Shown here: piece after piece, positions 1 to 8,338 of the stretch | Position numbering within the stretch: position 1 is the first letter of the stretch | Layout: every line of letters starts with the position of its first letter | Assembly: GCA_001412365.1 (NCBI GenBank) | Contig: LKUE01000249.1 | Coordinates: 1 to 15,674 of the forward strand | DNA length: 15,674 nt | Origin: Desulfuromonas sp. SDB | GTDB lineage: Bacteria; SDB-A | Direction of reading: 5' to 3' | Translations under genes and position numbers: made by a program | The notes under the pieces: generated by a model | What the model saw: the letters and a program-made list of their open reading frames with translations, nothing else | What the model was told of the DNA's origin: nothing | Database searches by the model: none

Positions 1-189
1 ATTCATTTTTTAGATAAAATAAAATTCTTTTCTTATATATCAATATATGCATTAATGTTTATTTTCATCATTATATTCAATAATTTGATAGTTAGTAATA
101 TACAATATTTTATTATAAGTGGTTGTATTTTTAGTTCAATTGTAACTTTTTGTATTTACAAATTCTCAAAGTTGATGTTTAAAAATTAA
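1..189 (+). CDS. C-terminal fragment of a polytopic membrane protein, probably a polysaccharide flippase (Wzx-like)
   Basis: Frame 1 is open from the window edge to a TAA at 187-189, giving the last 62 residues of a protein that starts outside. The fragment is strongly hydrophobic with two likely membrane helices (about residues 8-32 and 36-53) separated by a short polar turn, and ends in a short basic tail (FSKLMFKN). This is how 12-14-helix polysaccharide exporters of the MATE/MOP superfamily end, and two GT4 glycosyltransferases follow on the same strand after 63 bp, which is the normal setting for a Wzx flippase that moves undecaprenyl-linked repeat units across the inner membrane. The membrane character is seen directly; the flippase call is inferred from context. 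An O-antigen polymerase or another multi-helix transporter would look the same at this length. Confidence 0.55.
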   Translation: MHFLDKIKFFSYISIYALMFIFIIIFNNLIVSNIQYFIISGCIFSSIVTFCIYKFSKLMFKN

Positions 190-252
190 GTAATTTTTTC
201 GAATTAATTTAATTTTCACATTAAATAGTAATTTAAGAAAAGAAATTTAATT

Positions 253-1356
253 ATGCACACAGATAAAAGGAATAAAAGAATAGAATTATTAGAAATATTA
301 AATCATGCAAAAATAGCTGGAACAGAGAGACATGTTTTATTATTAGCAACAAATCTGGATAACAATCTTTTTAATACTTCTATTTGTACTTTTGAAAATG
401 GTGATTTAGTTAATAATCTAAAAAAAAATATAAATATCAAAACAAAAGTAATCTCATATAGAAAACGATTTATACATTTTTATAGACTTATAAAGTTTCT
501 TAGAAATTCTAATTTTGATCTTATTCATTCTCATTCTGGAGGATATGCTTGTATTGCGGGTAAAATAGCAGGTATAAGAAGAATTATTTATACAAAACAT
601 GGAGTTGGTTTTACAAAAAAAGAACTTGATAATCTAAATATTAAAACGAAAATTTCTTCAATAGTGGTTGATAAATGTGTTAATCATTATATTGCTTTAA
701 CTAAAAATGATAAAAATACATTAATAAAGTATTTCAAGATTAAACCTAATAAAATTTCTGTTATTCCTAACGGAATAGATATTTCCTTTATTGATAATGT
801 AAAAAAAGAAGAAAGTAAGGAAATTATCATTGGTACAGTAACAAGATTAATGCCTCAGAAGGGATTGAAATATTTTATTAAAGCAATTCCAAGAATTTTA
901 AATTATAATTCTAAGATTAATTTTAAGATTGCTGGTACTGGATCTCAAAAAGGAGAACTAGTACTTCTTGCTAATAATCTAAAAATTAAAAACAAAATAG
1001 ACTTTTCCGGATATATTACTGATGTTGCAAACTATATTAACAATTTAGATATTTTTATCTTACCTTCAATTTGGGAAGGATTTCCCTATGTTCTATTAGA
1101 AGCAATGATTTTAAAAAAACCTATTATTACTACAGATATTTTTGGAATAAATGAAATTATTAAAAATAATCATCAGGGTATTTTAGTAAAACCTTATAAT
1201 CATAAGCAAATAGCTGATTCTGTAATTAAACTATTGAAAGATTCTAAGCTAGCAAGATATCTAGGTGAATCTGCTTATAGAAAAGTATTAAAAAATTATA
1301 CATTAGATAAAAATGTAAAATCTATTCAATCACTTTATTTAAAAATTTTAAAATAA
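253..1356 (+). CDS. Glycosyltransferase family 4 (GT-B fold)
   Basis: A cytoplasmic retaining glycosyltransferase of 367 aa, the usual GT4 length, expected to add one sugar from a nucleotide donor to a lipid-linked glycan. The N-terminal acceptor lobe has the AGTERHVLLLA segment (residues 22-32, the place of the glycine-rich loop) and DLIHSHSGG (89-97). The donor lobe has VIPNGID (170-176), GTVTRLMPQKG (194-204, with the phosphate-contacting R198 and K203) and the EX7E motif E275-E283 in WEGFPYVLLE, followed by KKPIITTDIFGINEII. No signal peptide or membrane helix is seen. The start is the first ATG after a purine-rich stretch (AAGAAAAGAAA), with no clear Shine-Dalgarno. It is followed one base later by a second GT4 gene, so both probably belong to one operon with the upstream membrane protein. 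The base composition is extremely AT-rich and lysine/isoleucine/asparagine codons dominate. Family is secure; donor and acceptor cannot be told. Confidence 0.93.
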   Translation: MHTDKRNKRIELLEILNHAKIAGTERHVLLLATNLDNNLFNTSICTFENGDLVNNLKKNINIKTKVISYRKRFIHFYRLIKFLRNSNFDLIHSHSGGYACIAGKIAGIRRIIYTKHGVGFTKKELDNLNIKTKISSIVVDKCVNHYIALTKNDKNTLIKYFKIKPNKISVIPNGIDISFIDNVKKEESKEIIIGTVTRLMPQKGLKYFIKAIPRILNYNSKINFKIAGTGSQKGELVLLANNLKIKNKIDFSGYITDVANYINNLDIFILPSIWEGFPYVLLEAMILKKPIITTDIFGINEIIKNNHQGILVKPYNHKQIADSVIKLLKDSKLARYLGESAYRKVLKNYTLDKNVKSIQSLYLKILK

Positions 1357-1357
1357 T

Positions 1358-2491
1358 ATGAAAATTGCAGTAAACTTTGCATATTATGGAGAAAAAAGTG
1401 GAGGATTGGGAGAATATATATATAATTTATGTAAAAATCTTTATTTCTTAGATAAAAAAAATAAATATATCTTTTATATCTCTTTAGATCAGGAAGAATA
1501 TTGGAAAACAAAATTACCATTTATAAAAAATTATAAAATTATTCCCTTTAAAATACATGAGAGAACTAAAAGATCTTTATTTCAAAACTCTTATTGGAAA
1601 AAAGAAGAATACTTAGAAAAATTTGATGTTTTTCATTCTCCCTTTTTCCACTTACCTCATTGTATAAAATGTAAAAAAATAATTACATTTCATGATTTAA
1701 GGCTTAAAAATTTTCCTGAAACATATAAATTTAGAAGAAGAGTATTTCTTGAATATGCTATTAGAAAATCATTAAATATTGTAGACAAGATAATTACTGT
1801 TTCAGAATTCACAAAAGATGAATTGATTAAATTTTATAATATTTCTGAAAATAAAATTATTCCAATTCATGAAGGTATTGATTATCAAAGATTTAATATT
1901 GATAATATTACCCAAGATTATGAGAATAAATTACTAAATAAATTTAATCTTAATAAAAAAAATTATATACTAACAGTTGGACACTTAGAGCCTAGAAAGA
2001 ATTTATTGAGACTAATAATTGCTTTTAAAAAACTTAGAAAAGTTTGTGATAAAATTGATTATTTAGTTATCGTGGGTAAAAAAAATTTTAAATATAAAAA
2101 AATTTTAAATGAAATAAACAAAAATAAAGATTCCATTATTCATTTAGATTTTGTCCATAATAATGATTTGAATATTTTATATAAAAATGCAAAAGTGTTT
2201 GTATTTCCTTCAATCTATGAAGGTTTTGGTTTTCCTCCTTTGGAAGCAGCAATATTTGGTATTCCTAGTGCTGTAAGCAAAACTTCTTCTATGCCCGAAA
2301 TCTGTGAAGATGCTGTGTTATATTTTAATCCATTTAATACAGAAGATATAAAAAGTAAAATCTTAATGTTATTGAATAACAACTCATTATATAACGAGTT
2401 AAAAATTAAAGCACAAAATAATCTTAAAAGATTTAGTTGGGAAAAAAATGTAATTAAAACAATTGATGTTTATAATGAAACATATCAATAA
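1358..2491 (+). CDS. Glycosyltransferase family 4, mannosyltransferase-like
   Basis: A second GT-B retaining glycosyltransferase of 377 aa, probably acting in the same lipid-linked oligosaccharide pathway. The N-lobe begins MKIAVNFAYY with GGLGEYIYNL (15-24), the form seen in GT4 enzymes that transfer mannose or related sugars to O-antigen units. TFHDL (110-114) is the H-D element after the first beta-alpha units. The donor lobe shows GHLEPRKN (208-215, R213 and K214) and EX7E as E288-E296 in YEGFGFPPLE, followed by GIPSAVSKTSSMPEI, the usual nucleotide-sugar loop. Only one base separates its ATG from the stop of the preceding GT4 gene, so it is likely translationally coupled. Its TAA at 2489-2491 overlaps the stop of the converging deacetylase gene. 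Mannosyl specificity is suggested only by overall sequence style and remains unproven. Confidence 0.93.
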   Translation: MKIAVNFAYYGEKSGGLGEYIYNLCKNLYFLDKKNKYIFYISLDQEEYWKTKLPFIKNYKIIPFKIHERTKRSLFQNSYWKKEEYLEKFDVFHSPFFHLPHCIKCKKIITFHDLRLKNFPETYKFRRRVFLEYAIRKSLNIVDKIITVSEFTKDELIKFYNISENKIIPIHEGIDYQRFNIDNITQDYENKLLNKFNLNKKNYILTVGHLEPRKNLLRLIIAFKKLRKVCDKIDYLVIVGKKNFKYKKILNEINKNKDSIIHLDFVHNNDLNILYKNAKVFVFPSIYEGFGFPPLEAAIFGIPSAVSKTSSMPEICEDAVLYFNPFNTEDIKSKILMLLNNNSLYNELKIKAQNNLKRFSWEKNVIKTIDVYNETYQ

Positions 2492-3222
2492 TCACTTAAA
2501 ACTGCTCTTTTAAAAGACATTGGATACAAATTATACTTAGTTATCAATAATTCAGTTATTCTTTTAAAATTTTCCGGGGTTACTTCTTTATCATTATATC
2601 CTAACCTATGAAATAATATAAAAACATAATCTTCGTTCCTGATCAATGCTAATTCTATTCTCCTTTTTGTAGACTCGACACTATTTTTCGATGGAACCAC
2701 AAAGCAACCCAAATGAGTAAAGTCTAAGGGTTTTTCCCAAAATCTATCATCAGTATCTCGTACATATTTATAGTATTCACTGGCAATATTTCGAATTCTT
2801 TCATTACAAACTCCACAGGGAAAGGCAAAATTTGAAGGATAAAATCCCATTTCAAATAAAGAATCTCGAGAAGTTTTAAGTTCGTATCTTATCTCTTGTT
2901 CGGTTAATAAAGTCATAATCGGGTGATTCATAGTATGAGAGGCAATTTCCCAGTTATTATTCTGCATTTCCAACAATTGGTCTAAATTGCAGTAGTTTGA
3001 ATCTTTATTAATTGTTTTTACAATAACAAAAGTAGTTGCAGAAAGTTCAATATTATATTCTTGCTCTAAAGACTCAAAAAAATTAAAAACAATTATATAA
3101 TCAGTTATATTGTTATCATCAAACATATAAACAACTTTTAAATGAGGTGTTTTCTGTTGCTGACTACATCCAATAAAAAATAGGATTAAAAACAATATTC
3201 TTTTTCTATATAACCTTGACAT
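2485..3222 (-). CDS. Polysaccharide deacetylase (NodB-fold) lipoprotein
   Basis: A likely membrane-anchored, metal-dependent carbohydrate esterase 4 enzyme that removes N- or O-acetyl groups from a polysaccharide outside the cytoplasm. The start MSRLYRKR is basic, residues 9-18 are hydrophobic, and FFIGC places the lipidated cysteine at 19. NodB motifs are visible: YMFDD (D35-D36, in place of TFDD), SHTMNHP with H96 and H100 for metal binding, NFAFPCG (131-137, replacing the R-x-P-Y-G loop), and ILFHRLG with H205 near the C-terminus. At 245 aa it is a minimal catalytic domain. The start codon lies inside the 3' end of the upstream barrel-like gene (37 bp overlap), suggesting translational coupling; no strong Shine-Dalgarno precedes it. 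It is the last gene of the long minus-strand set and ends tail to tail with a glycosyltransferase. Substrate is unknown; the setting favours the extracellular polysaccharide over peptidoglycan. Confidence 0.85.
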   Translation of the reverse strand: MSRLYRKRILFLILFFIGCSQQQKTPHLKVVYMFDDNNITDYIIVFNFFESLEQEYNIELSATTFVIVKTINKDSNYCNLDQLLEMQNNNWEIASHTMNHPIMTLLTEQEIRYELKTSRDSLFEMGFYPSNFAFPCGVCNERIRNIASEYYKYVRDTDDRFWEKPLDFTHLGCFVVPSKNSVESTKRRIELALIRNEDYVFILFHRLGYNDKEVTPENFKRITELLITKYNLYPMSFKRAVLSDY

Positions 3223-4145
3223 CTTAATAGTAAATTTTCTGAATTTTCATATCCACTAGATATTGAAACATTATTTCTGTTAACATTATAAACAAAACCT
3301 AATACTAATGAATATCGAGTCAAGTTTTTAACTGTTTCTCTGAAATAATAATTCCCCCCAATAAATACATACAATTCATCATTAACTTTATAGTTAATCT
3401 TAGAAGAAGAATATAAAAAATCATTTTCTCTCATTTCACCTTCAAAATAGGGGCTTGTATTTGAATAGTAACAATCTCCTTCGAAATTTAATGAATTAAC
3501 AGGTAATTGTATTCTTATCCATAAATCATTAGAAATAATTTTTTTTTCATAATGACATATTTTACAATCCATGCCAGTTTTAATTGCCCAATATTCTAAT
3601 TCTAATCCCATAATATGTGTATGATATGAAGATGTTTGATCATCTCTACCGGAAAAAATATAAAAAGGAGAATATTTAATTGTTCCTAAACTAGGCTTGA
3701 ATCTTATTAATCCAAAGAACTTTCTTTGACTTCTCCCTCCGAAGGTCAAACTGAATATTTTCCATTTATAATTAAATCCAAAAATATTCCCAGGATTATA
3801 TCGTCCACAATATGGGAAAATATGATACTTTGCACTAGCAATTGAAGGAAAATATCCTCCAAATTCAGGATTAATCAAACCAAATAAAAATCCATTCTTT
3901 TTATAATAAATTTCATTCAATGTTAGATTAATATTTGGCTCTTCATATATTGGCTTGAGGGAAATTAAGACATCTTCAAAATTAATATTAAAGACTCCAT
4001 AAAAATCTTCAAAACTTTCCTGCTTAGAATTATCTGATAGCTCTTGGTATTCTTTTTCAGCTTCTAATATATAATAAAAACTATAATTTATATTACAATT
4101 TTCATTTGTTAAATTACTAATAAAAAATAATAGAAATAATACCAT
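3186..4145 (-). CDS. Exported beta-rich protein, probable outer-membrane beta-barrel, function unknown
   Basis: I do not recognise a family. The 319-aa product starts with a short hydrophobic stretch (VLFLLFFIS) compatible with a signal peptide, although no basic residue precedes it. Residues 20-65 are acidic and may be helical. From about 66 to the end the sequence alternates polar and aromatic or aliphatic residues with frequent glycine and tyrosine, as in transmembrane beta-strands (FLFGLINPEFGGYFP; YVFIGGNYYFRE; SLVLGFVYNV), and it ends in phenylalanine, as many BAM-assembled barrels do. A CKICH motif (C194-H198) matches the heme c signature CxxCH but is probably fortuitous. The ATG lies 2 bp after the TAG of the upstream glycosyltransferase, with TAGGT upstream as a modest ribosome site. 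It overlaps the deacetylase gene by 37 bp. Position suggests an outer-membrane part of polysaccharide handling; this is inference. Confidence 0.75.
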   Translation of the reverse strand: MVLFLLFFISNLTNENCNINYSFYYILEAEKEYQELSDNSKQESFEDFYGVFNINFEDVLISLKPIYEEPNINLTLNEIYYKKNGFLFGLINPEFGGYFPSIASAKYHIFPYCGRYNPGNIFGFNYKWKIFSLTFGGRSQRKFFGLIRFKPSLGTIKYSPFYIFSGRDDQTSSYHTHIMGLELEYWAIKTGMDCKICHYEKKIISNDLWIRIQLPVNSLNFEGDCYYSNTSPYFEGEMRENDFLYSSSKINYKVNDELYVFIGGNYYFRETVKNLTRYSLVLGFVYNVNRNNVSISSGYENSENLLLRCQGYIEKEYCF

Positions 4146-4147
4146 TT

Positions 4148-5266
4148 CTAATTACCTATAAGCTGATTTATAGCATCCAAATATTTATTAATTACTATAA
4201 TTTCATCAAATTGATCTTCAATTTTTTTCCTACTATTTTCACCCATTTTAATTCTCTGCGTTTTTGTTAATTTTAACATTTTTTCCATCTTATTAGCCAA
4301 ATCTAAAGGATCTTTTAATTTACATAAAAATCCATTCTTATTATTGTCTACAACTTCTTTACACCCTATAGTATTTGTAGTAATCAGTGGCTTTCCCATT
4401 GCTGCTGCTTCTAAAAGAGATCTTGGAGTTCCCTCTCTATAAGATGGTAAAACAACACAATCTGAATCTCTAATATATTTTTTAACATTGTTTGTTGTGC
4501 CTAGATATTTAATCACCCCATGTTTTTCCCAATTAATAATATCGTTATACCTAATACCAGAAACATTCTCATAATCCAAAGGACCAAGTAACTGAAATTC
4601 GGCTAAATAACCTTTATCTAGTAATATTTTAGCAGCATCAACAAATTCTTTAATTCCCTTATCATATATCATCCTGCTAATTAACAAGAATATAAAATTT
4701 GATTTTATATTTTCCTTTGGTATTGGAGTAAATTTTTTTAAATTTACTCCTGAACCAGGTAAAAGATCTGCCTTATTCACATTTAATAATTTTAATTTTT
4801 CAGTAAATAATATTAAATCATCTGAATTTTGAAAAAACACAATAGAAGCAAATTGCTGTGAAAATTTATATAGTTTCTTGGATATTGCAGTTAATAAATT
4901 TGGTCTTATAAATAAAGTAGCTAAACCAGTTATATTATTCACTGTTGGAATTCTTAATAATCCAGCTGCAATTGATCCGTATATTACGGGTTTAACTGTA
5001 AAATGTAAAATTAAATCTGGTTTTGTTTTATTATAAATGCTTAGATATTTTATAAACAATTTTACTTCTTCTAAAGGATTAAATCCTCTACGATTCAAAC
5101 TATAATGATAATGAATGCATCCCAAACCAATTAATTTATTTGTAAAATAATCATTTGGAGCGACTGTTATAACTTGATAACCATTAGATTGTAATAATTC
5201 AATCAGTTCTTTCCTGAAATTATAAATGTACCAGGATGTATTGTAGGTAATAGCAACTTTCTTCAT
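4148..5266 (-). CDS. Glycosyltransferase family 4, PglA/CapM-like
   Basis: A cytoplasmic GT-B enzyme of 372 aa that probably transfers an N-acetylated hexosamine or similar sugar to an undecaprenyl-linked acceptor. It begins MKKVAITYNTSWYIYNFR, and DLILHFTVKPVIYG (84-97) followed by NITGLATLF (111-119) is the signature of the GT4 subgroup that includes PglA (GalNAc to diNAcBac-PP-undecaprenol) and CapM. The donor lobe has LLISRMIYDKG (194-204, R198 and K203) and EX7E as E278-E286 in REGTPRSLLE, followed by GKPLITTNTIGCKEVV. Transcription is opposite to the other two GT4 genes, and it sits between the glycoside hydrolase (150 bp upstream) and the barrel-like gene (2 bp downstream). A possible weak promoter (TTGATT, 17 bp, TATATT) lies just upstream, at 5309-5281. 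Family is clear; the exact sugar is not. Confidence 0.92.
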   Translation of the reverse strand: MKKVAITYNTSWYIYNFRKELIELLQSNGYQVITVAPNDYFTNKLIGLGCIHYHYSLNRRGFNPLEEVKLFIKYLSIYNKTKPDLILHFTVKPVIYGSIAAGLLRIPTVNNITGLATLFIRPNLLTAISKKLYKFSQQFASIVFFQNSDDLILFTEKLKLLNVNKADLLPGSGVNLKKFTPIPKENIKSNFIFLLISRMIYDKGIKEFVDAAKILLDKGYLAEFQLLGPLDYENVSGIRYNDIINWEKHGVIKYLGTTNNVKKYIRDSDCVVLPSYREGTPRSLLEAAAMGKPLITTNTIGCKEVVDNNKNGFLCKLKDPLDLANKMEKMLKLTKTQRIKMGENSRKKIEDQFDEIIVINKYLDAINQLIGN

Positions 5267-5280
5267 AATTATAAGGAATT

Positions 5281-5309
5281 AATATAAAGAATTAATCTAA
5301 TTTAATCAA
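5281..5309 (-). promoter_or_regulatory. Possible sigma-70-like promoter before the minus-strand glycosyltransferase
   Basis: Read on the minus strand, TTGATT (5309-5304), a 17 bp spacer and TATATT (5286-5281) match the -35/-10 layout at 4/6 and 5/6 bases. This is the largest gap in the minus-strand set (about 150 bp), so a separate promoter for the last three genes would make sense. Against it, the DNA is very AT-rich, so such matches arise by chance, and the implied untranslated leader would be only about 8 nt. The rest of the 5267-5416 gap shows no gene, repeat or convincing terminator. Confidence 0.2.
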
Positions 5310-5416
5310 TGTAAAATTAATAATTTCCTAACTGTTGAATATTTCCGGATTATAAATTATAAAATATATTTATTCCTGATTTTTATTGAGAAAGATTTAA
5401 ATTGTTCATAAATTGA

Positions 5417-6865
5417 TTAATTATCAGTTGTAAATTGCCTAAAATAAATAAAAGAACTATATGGAATTGGATCATGTAGAATTATATTACCTTTGTATAC
5501 TGAACAAGGTCGATACATATGACTGTAATCGGTTATTGGGGTTATATGATCAGGATAATTGTAATCACATAAACTCCAAATGAATATTTTCTCTAACCAA
5601 TCTCTCGACTCTTTTGAAGATTCCTCAATTAATTTCGCCATTCTAGATATGATTACTGAATCAGCAAATCCACCAAAATTTTCATAATTATCATTATAGG
5701 GATAATTTATCCTATAATTAAACCAATTCCTTTGCCATCCGATTTCTGTCAACCATACAGGTTTGTAATCGCCATCTTTACCATATCCAAGTGAATCTAG
5801 AATTTGTCTAAGTCTATCTAATTCTACCATTAAAGTATCAATATTAACTCGATTAAGCTTATCAGGATTAAATATATCAATATAACCATGTACTGAAATT
5901 ACATCAAAGCATTCTAATACTCCAAGGTCATTTAAATATCCCCAGAAACTTTCTGGTGCGTTAAAATCGCGGAATAAATGAATATATTTCTTATTTTCAA
6001 TATCAAAAATCAAAGCAGTATCCCATCTTTGGCATAAAGGAGTAGATACTGCTGGACCAACAATTTTTACATTTTGATTATAATTAGTTGCATCTCTAAT
6101 TGATTTAGCAGAAATTTTAATATATCTAGCATATTGATCAATTGAAATATGTTCGCCAAAAAAAATCGTATCACCATTATATACGCGGAAAGTATCAATG
6201 TACCCTCCCCACCCAAGAAATTCTAAATTTTCCGGTTCATTACATATTTCCCAATATAGTACTGGTTCATTTAATGGATAGATGCCTAATAAATTTACAT
6301 ACTCATTATATGAAGTATATAATGAACAAACTTGCCCCCAGGGGGTCATTATAAATTTATTTAAATTAATATACCTTTCAGCTAAAACTCGCCAATACCA
6401 ATAATAACCGGAATCACATCCGAAATACTTTATTACTGTATCATTACGAGATGTGATCGATGTAATATTATCATTATAGTATCCTATTGGATATGTGCAG
6501 ATAAAAGGGATCATGTCTCTATCTTGTATCCATTTAATTGCTGCATCAAATCTAAGTAAGCCTGTTTCCCAAAATTTTGGATGCTCACTTCTATAAGCAA
6601 GTGCTTGTAAATCTTCCCTGGCTCCTATTCTGACATGTATCCAATTTGCATTAATACTTTTTAATGAATCTAATTTAGGTATAAAATGATTATACCACAT
6701 CGGATGAGGAGATTTTTTATCAATAAAAGTTGAATCATAATAAAATTCATAGGGTTGCCAAATTATATTGAAAAATAAAGGACATTCTGTATTGGAATTT
6801 ATGTTTTGAGTTGTAATTATAAAATGAAAAAATAAATATAATACTAATAATTTAATATTTTGCAT
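5417..6865 (-). CDS. Exported TIM-barrel glycoside hydrolase, clan GH-A type (PslG-like in general plan)
   Basis: A secreted or periplasmic glycosidase that probably cuts a polysaccharide by the retaining two-glutamate mechanism. Counting from the GTG at 6868 (483 aa), residues 1-25 form a signal peptide (KLLVLYLFFHFIITT). NWIHVRIG (75-82) fits an early barrel strand, LYWEICNEPE (204-213) carries the acid/base glutamate E211 in the N-E-P motif, SVHGY (325-329) follows a middle strand, and VWLTEIGWQ (371-379) carries the nucleophile E375. IFIWSLCDY (428-436) fits the last barrel strand. I prefer the ATG at 6865 (482 aa) over the adjacent GTG at 6868; both give the same signal peptide, and only a weak AAAG precedes them. 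A hydrolase of this clan (PslG, GH39) sits in the Pseudomonas Psl exopolysaccharide operon, and the neighbours here fit a similar role. The exact GH family (5, 39 or unassigned) is not resolvable by eye. Confidence 0.82.
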   Translation of the reverse strand: MQNIKLLVLYLFFHFIITTQNINSNTECPLFFNIIWQPYEFYYDSTFIDKKSPHPMWYNHFIPKLDSLKSINANWIHVRIGAREDLQALAYRSEHPKFWETGLLRFDAAIKWIQDRDMIPFICTYPIGYYNDNITSITSRNDTVIKYFGCDSGYYWYWRVLAERYINLNKFIMTPWGQVCSLYTSYNEYVNLLGIYPLNEPVLYWEICNEPENLEFLGWGGYIDTFRVYNGDTIFFGEHISIDQYARYIKISAKSIRDATNYNQNVKIVGPAVSTPLCQRWDTALIFDIENKKYIHLFRDFNAPESFWGYLNDLGVLECFDVISVHGYIDIFNPDKLNRVNIDTLMVELDRLRQILDSLGYGKDGDYKPVWLTEIGWQRNWFNYRINYPYNDNYENFGGFADSVIISRMAKLIEESSKESRDWLEKIFIWSLCDYNYPDHITPITDYSHMYRPCSVYKGNIILHDPIPYSSFIYFRQFTTDN

Positions 6866-6930
6866 CACACTTTATTTATGAATCATTGTTAATATTAAAT
6901 AACAAAATTAAAAAATAATCAATATATTCC

Positions 6931-8277
6931 TTAGAAAAGATAAAAAATGTTCATCTCTAGTAATAATTTATCTTTATAATTTACACCATCAAAATTATTT
7001 AGATATTTTACATATTGACCTTCGATATCAAAAGATATATTCCGAAATTTAATCCTGATTTCATCAATTAGATAAAATTTCTTTTCAATATTTCCATAAG
7101 GCCAGGGTGGATTAGGTTTATGTTCAAACGTCCAGGGATCTGATAAATTATGGGGACCTTGTTCGGTATAACCAAATAAACTGGATATATGATAAGATTC
7201 AGATCTATAGGATATTTCAAACTTACCATCCCAAAAATTATTACCTAATTGATGTCCTACACAGGTATCGTTTCTGTAAAATCCATTAATTTCTTCATTT
7301 AGATGATAACTGTAATGGGCATAGGTATATGGAGAAACTCCGGATAATTCAAAGCATAAATCAAGGTTGTCAATATTTGCTAAATTATAAACATCTATCC
7401 CTAAAAGAAAACCAAGTTTTTCAGGAGGTTCTGGGGGAGTAAAAGAAACATCATCTACCATCCCTTGAATATAAAACCGGTATTTATTTCCCAAAAGGAG
7501 TTGAACATCGGCTCCTCCCAGAACATTATCAGGTCTTTCCCCATAGTACCTTTGAATTAAGTAATAAGGACTTACCGGTGTTAGATAATATTCTCCCGTT
7601 CTATCACTCCATACTACTGCTTCATTTAATCCAAATAATATCTTACCTGAAAACAAAGAAAATTCTAACCTTTGAGCAGCTAAGTACTTTTTATTTTTTG
7701 AATACAGAGGGGTTATTATATTTTCAAAATGTACTCTATCTCCATGATACGAAATTCTCAGCATATCATAAGAAAGGTTCTCCGCTAAAAACACTGAAGA
7801 AAAATTTCCCGGTCCCCAAAATATTCTATTTCTGCCTAATTCAATTTTCAGTCTGTCATTATGGTAGTAAACATAGAAATTTTCCAAAGGTATCTCAAAA
7901 CCAGGAGTAAAGCCTACGATCTTCTGTTCATCGGTCTTCCCCCCTTCATGGCCAAAATGAAAATAACCTAATCCTACTGCCCCATAATATTCTGAAGGTC
8001 TTAAATGTAAAGCTACTGGAATATCAATTTGATAACTGAAATCTTCATCAATATAGATTCCTTTTAAATTGATTCCAGTTAAATAATTGATTTGAATTGA
8101 ATCATAATAAAAATTATTTGAATATCTAAGTAGATCAATAGGGAAACATTGACTGGTTAATGTTCTATTGTATACAATATTATATTTCCTTTGGTCCCGG
8201 AAATTATCTAGATAATCATTCGGATATAGATAATAAGACTGGGGAAAATTACATATCAGTGATAATAACAATAACAA
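6931..8277 (-). CDS. Wzi-like outer-membrane capsule-assembly protein
   Basis: A predicted outer-membrane beta-barrel of 448 aa. The key sign is IELGRNRIFWGPG (145-157), which matches the conserved G-R-x-x-x-x-W-G-P-G segment of Wzi-type proteins; Wzi in E. coli helps attach group 1 capsule to the cell surface. Further support comes from NVLGGADVQL (251-260), strand-like alternation throughout, and an aromatic C-terminus (LLLEMNIFYLF) typical of barrels inserted by BAM. The start is a TTG: GAGG lies 6 bases upstream and an in-frame TAA sits two codons before it, leaving no room for a longer version. The signal peptide core (LLLLSLICNF) lacks basic residues ahead of it, which is odd. It follows the giant surface-protein gene by 61 bp and precedes the glycoside hydrolase by about 65 bp. 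Wzi-like membership is fairly secure; attachment of a capsule is inferred from the family. Confidence 0.8.
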   Translation of the reverse strand: MLLLLSLICNFPQSYYLYPNDYLDNFRDQRKYNIVYNRTLTSQCFPIDLLRYSNNFYYDSIQINYLTGINLKGIYIDEDFSYQIDIPVALHLRPSEYYGAVGLGYFHFGHEGGKTDEQKIVGFTPGFEIPLENFYVYYHNDRLKIELGRNRIFWGPGNFSSVFLAENLSYDMLRISYHGDRVHFENIITPLYSKNKKYLAAQRLEFSLFSGKILFGLNEAVVWSDRTGEYYLTPVSPYYLIQRYYGERPDNVLGGADVQLLLGNKYRFYIQGMVDDVSFTPPEPPEKLGFLLGIDVYNLANIDNLDLCFELSGVSPYTYAHYSYHLNEEINGFYRNDTCVGHQLGNNFWDGKFEISYRSESYHISSLFGYTEQGPHNLSDPWTFEHKPNPPWPYGNIEKKFYLIDEIRIKFRNISFDIEGQYVKYLNNFDGVNYKDKLLLEMNIFYLF

Positions 8278-8283
8278 TATTTA

Positions 8284-8287
8284 CCTC
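8284..8287 (-). promoter_or_regulatory. Ribosome binding site that fixes the TTG start of the Wzi-like gene
   Basis: On the minus strand GAGG is followed by TAAATA and then TTG at 8277-8275. The TAA inside that spacer is an in-frame stop, so the coding region cannot begin further upstream, and the spacing of 6 is normal. This makes the TTG initiator credible despite being a rare start. Confidence 0.55.
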
Positions 8288-8338
8288 AATGTTTAGATTT
8301 TCAAGAATTATAACAAGGGTAGATTCTTAATCAAAGAA

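Noticed and set aside
1335-1520. 61-codon minus-strand frame across the junction of the two GT4 genes
   Set aside because: Low-complexity Y/F/I-rich product from AT-rich antisense DNA; both GT4 genes are well supported here.
2506-2517. Palindrome TCTTTTAAAAGA near the convergent stop codons, as a two-way terminator
   Set aside because: It is inside the deacetylase coding region, has no room for a loop beyond a 4-bp A/T-rich stem, and lacks a G+C-rich stem.
6142-6354. 70-codon open frame on the plus strand
   Set aside because: Antisense shadow of the glycoside hydrolase, over the segment that includes its N-E-P catalytic motif.
7578-7910. 110-codon open frame on the plus strand
   Set aside because: It lies wholly antisense to the Wzi-like gene, has no recognisable domain or ribosome site, and the minus-strand frame explains the region.
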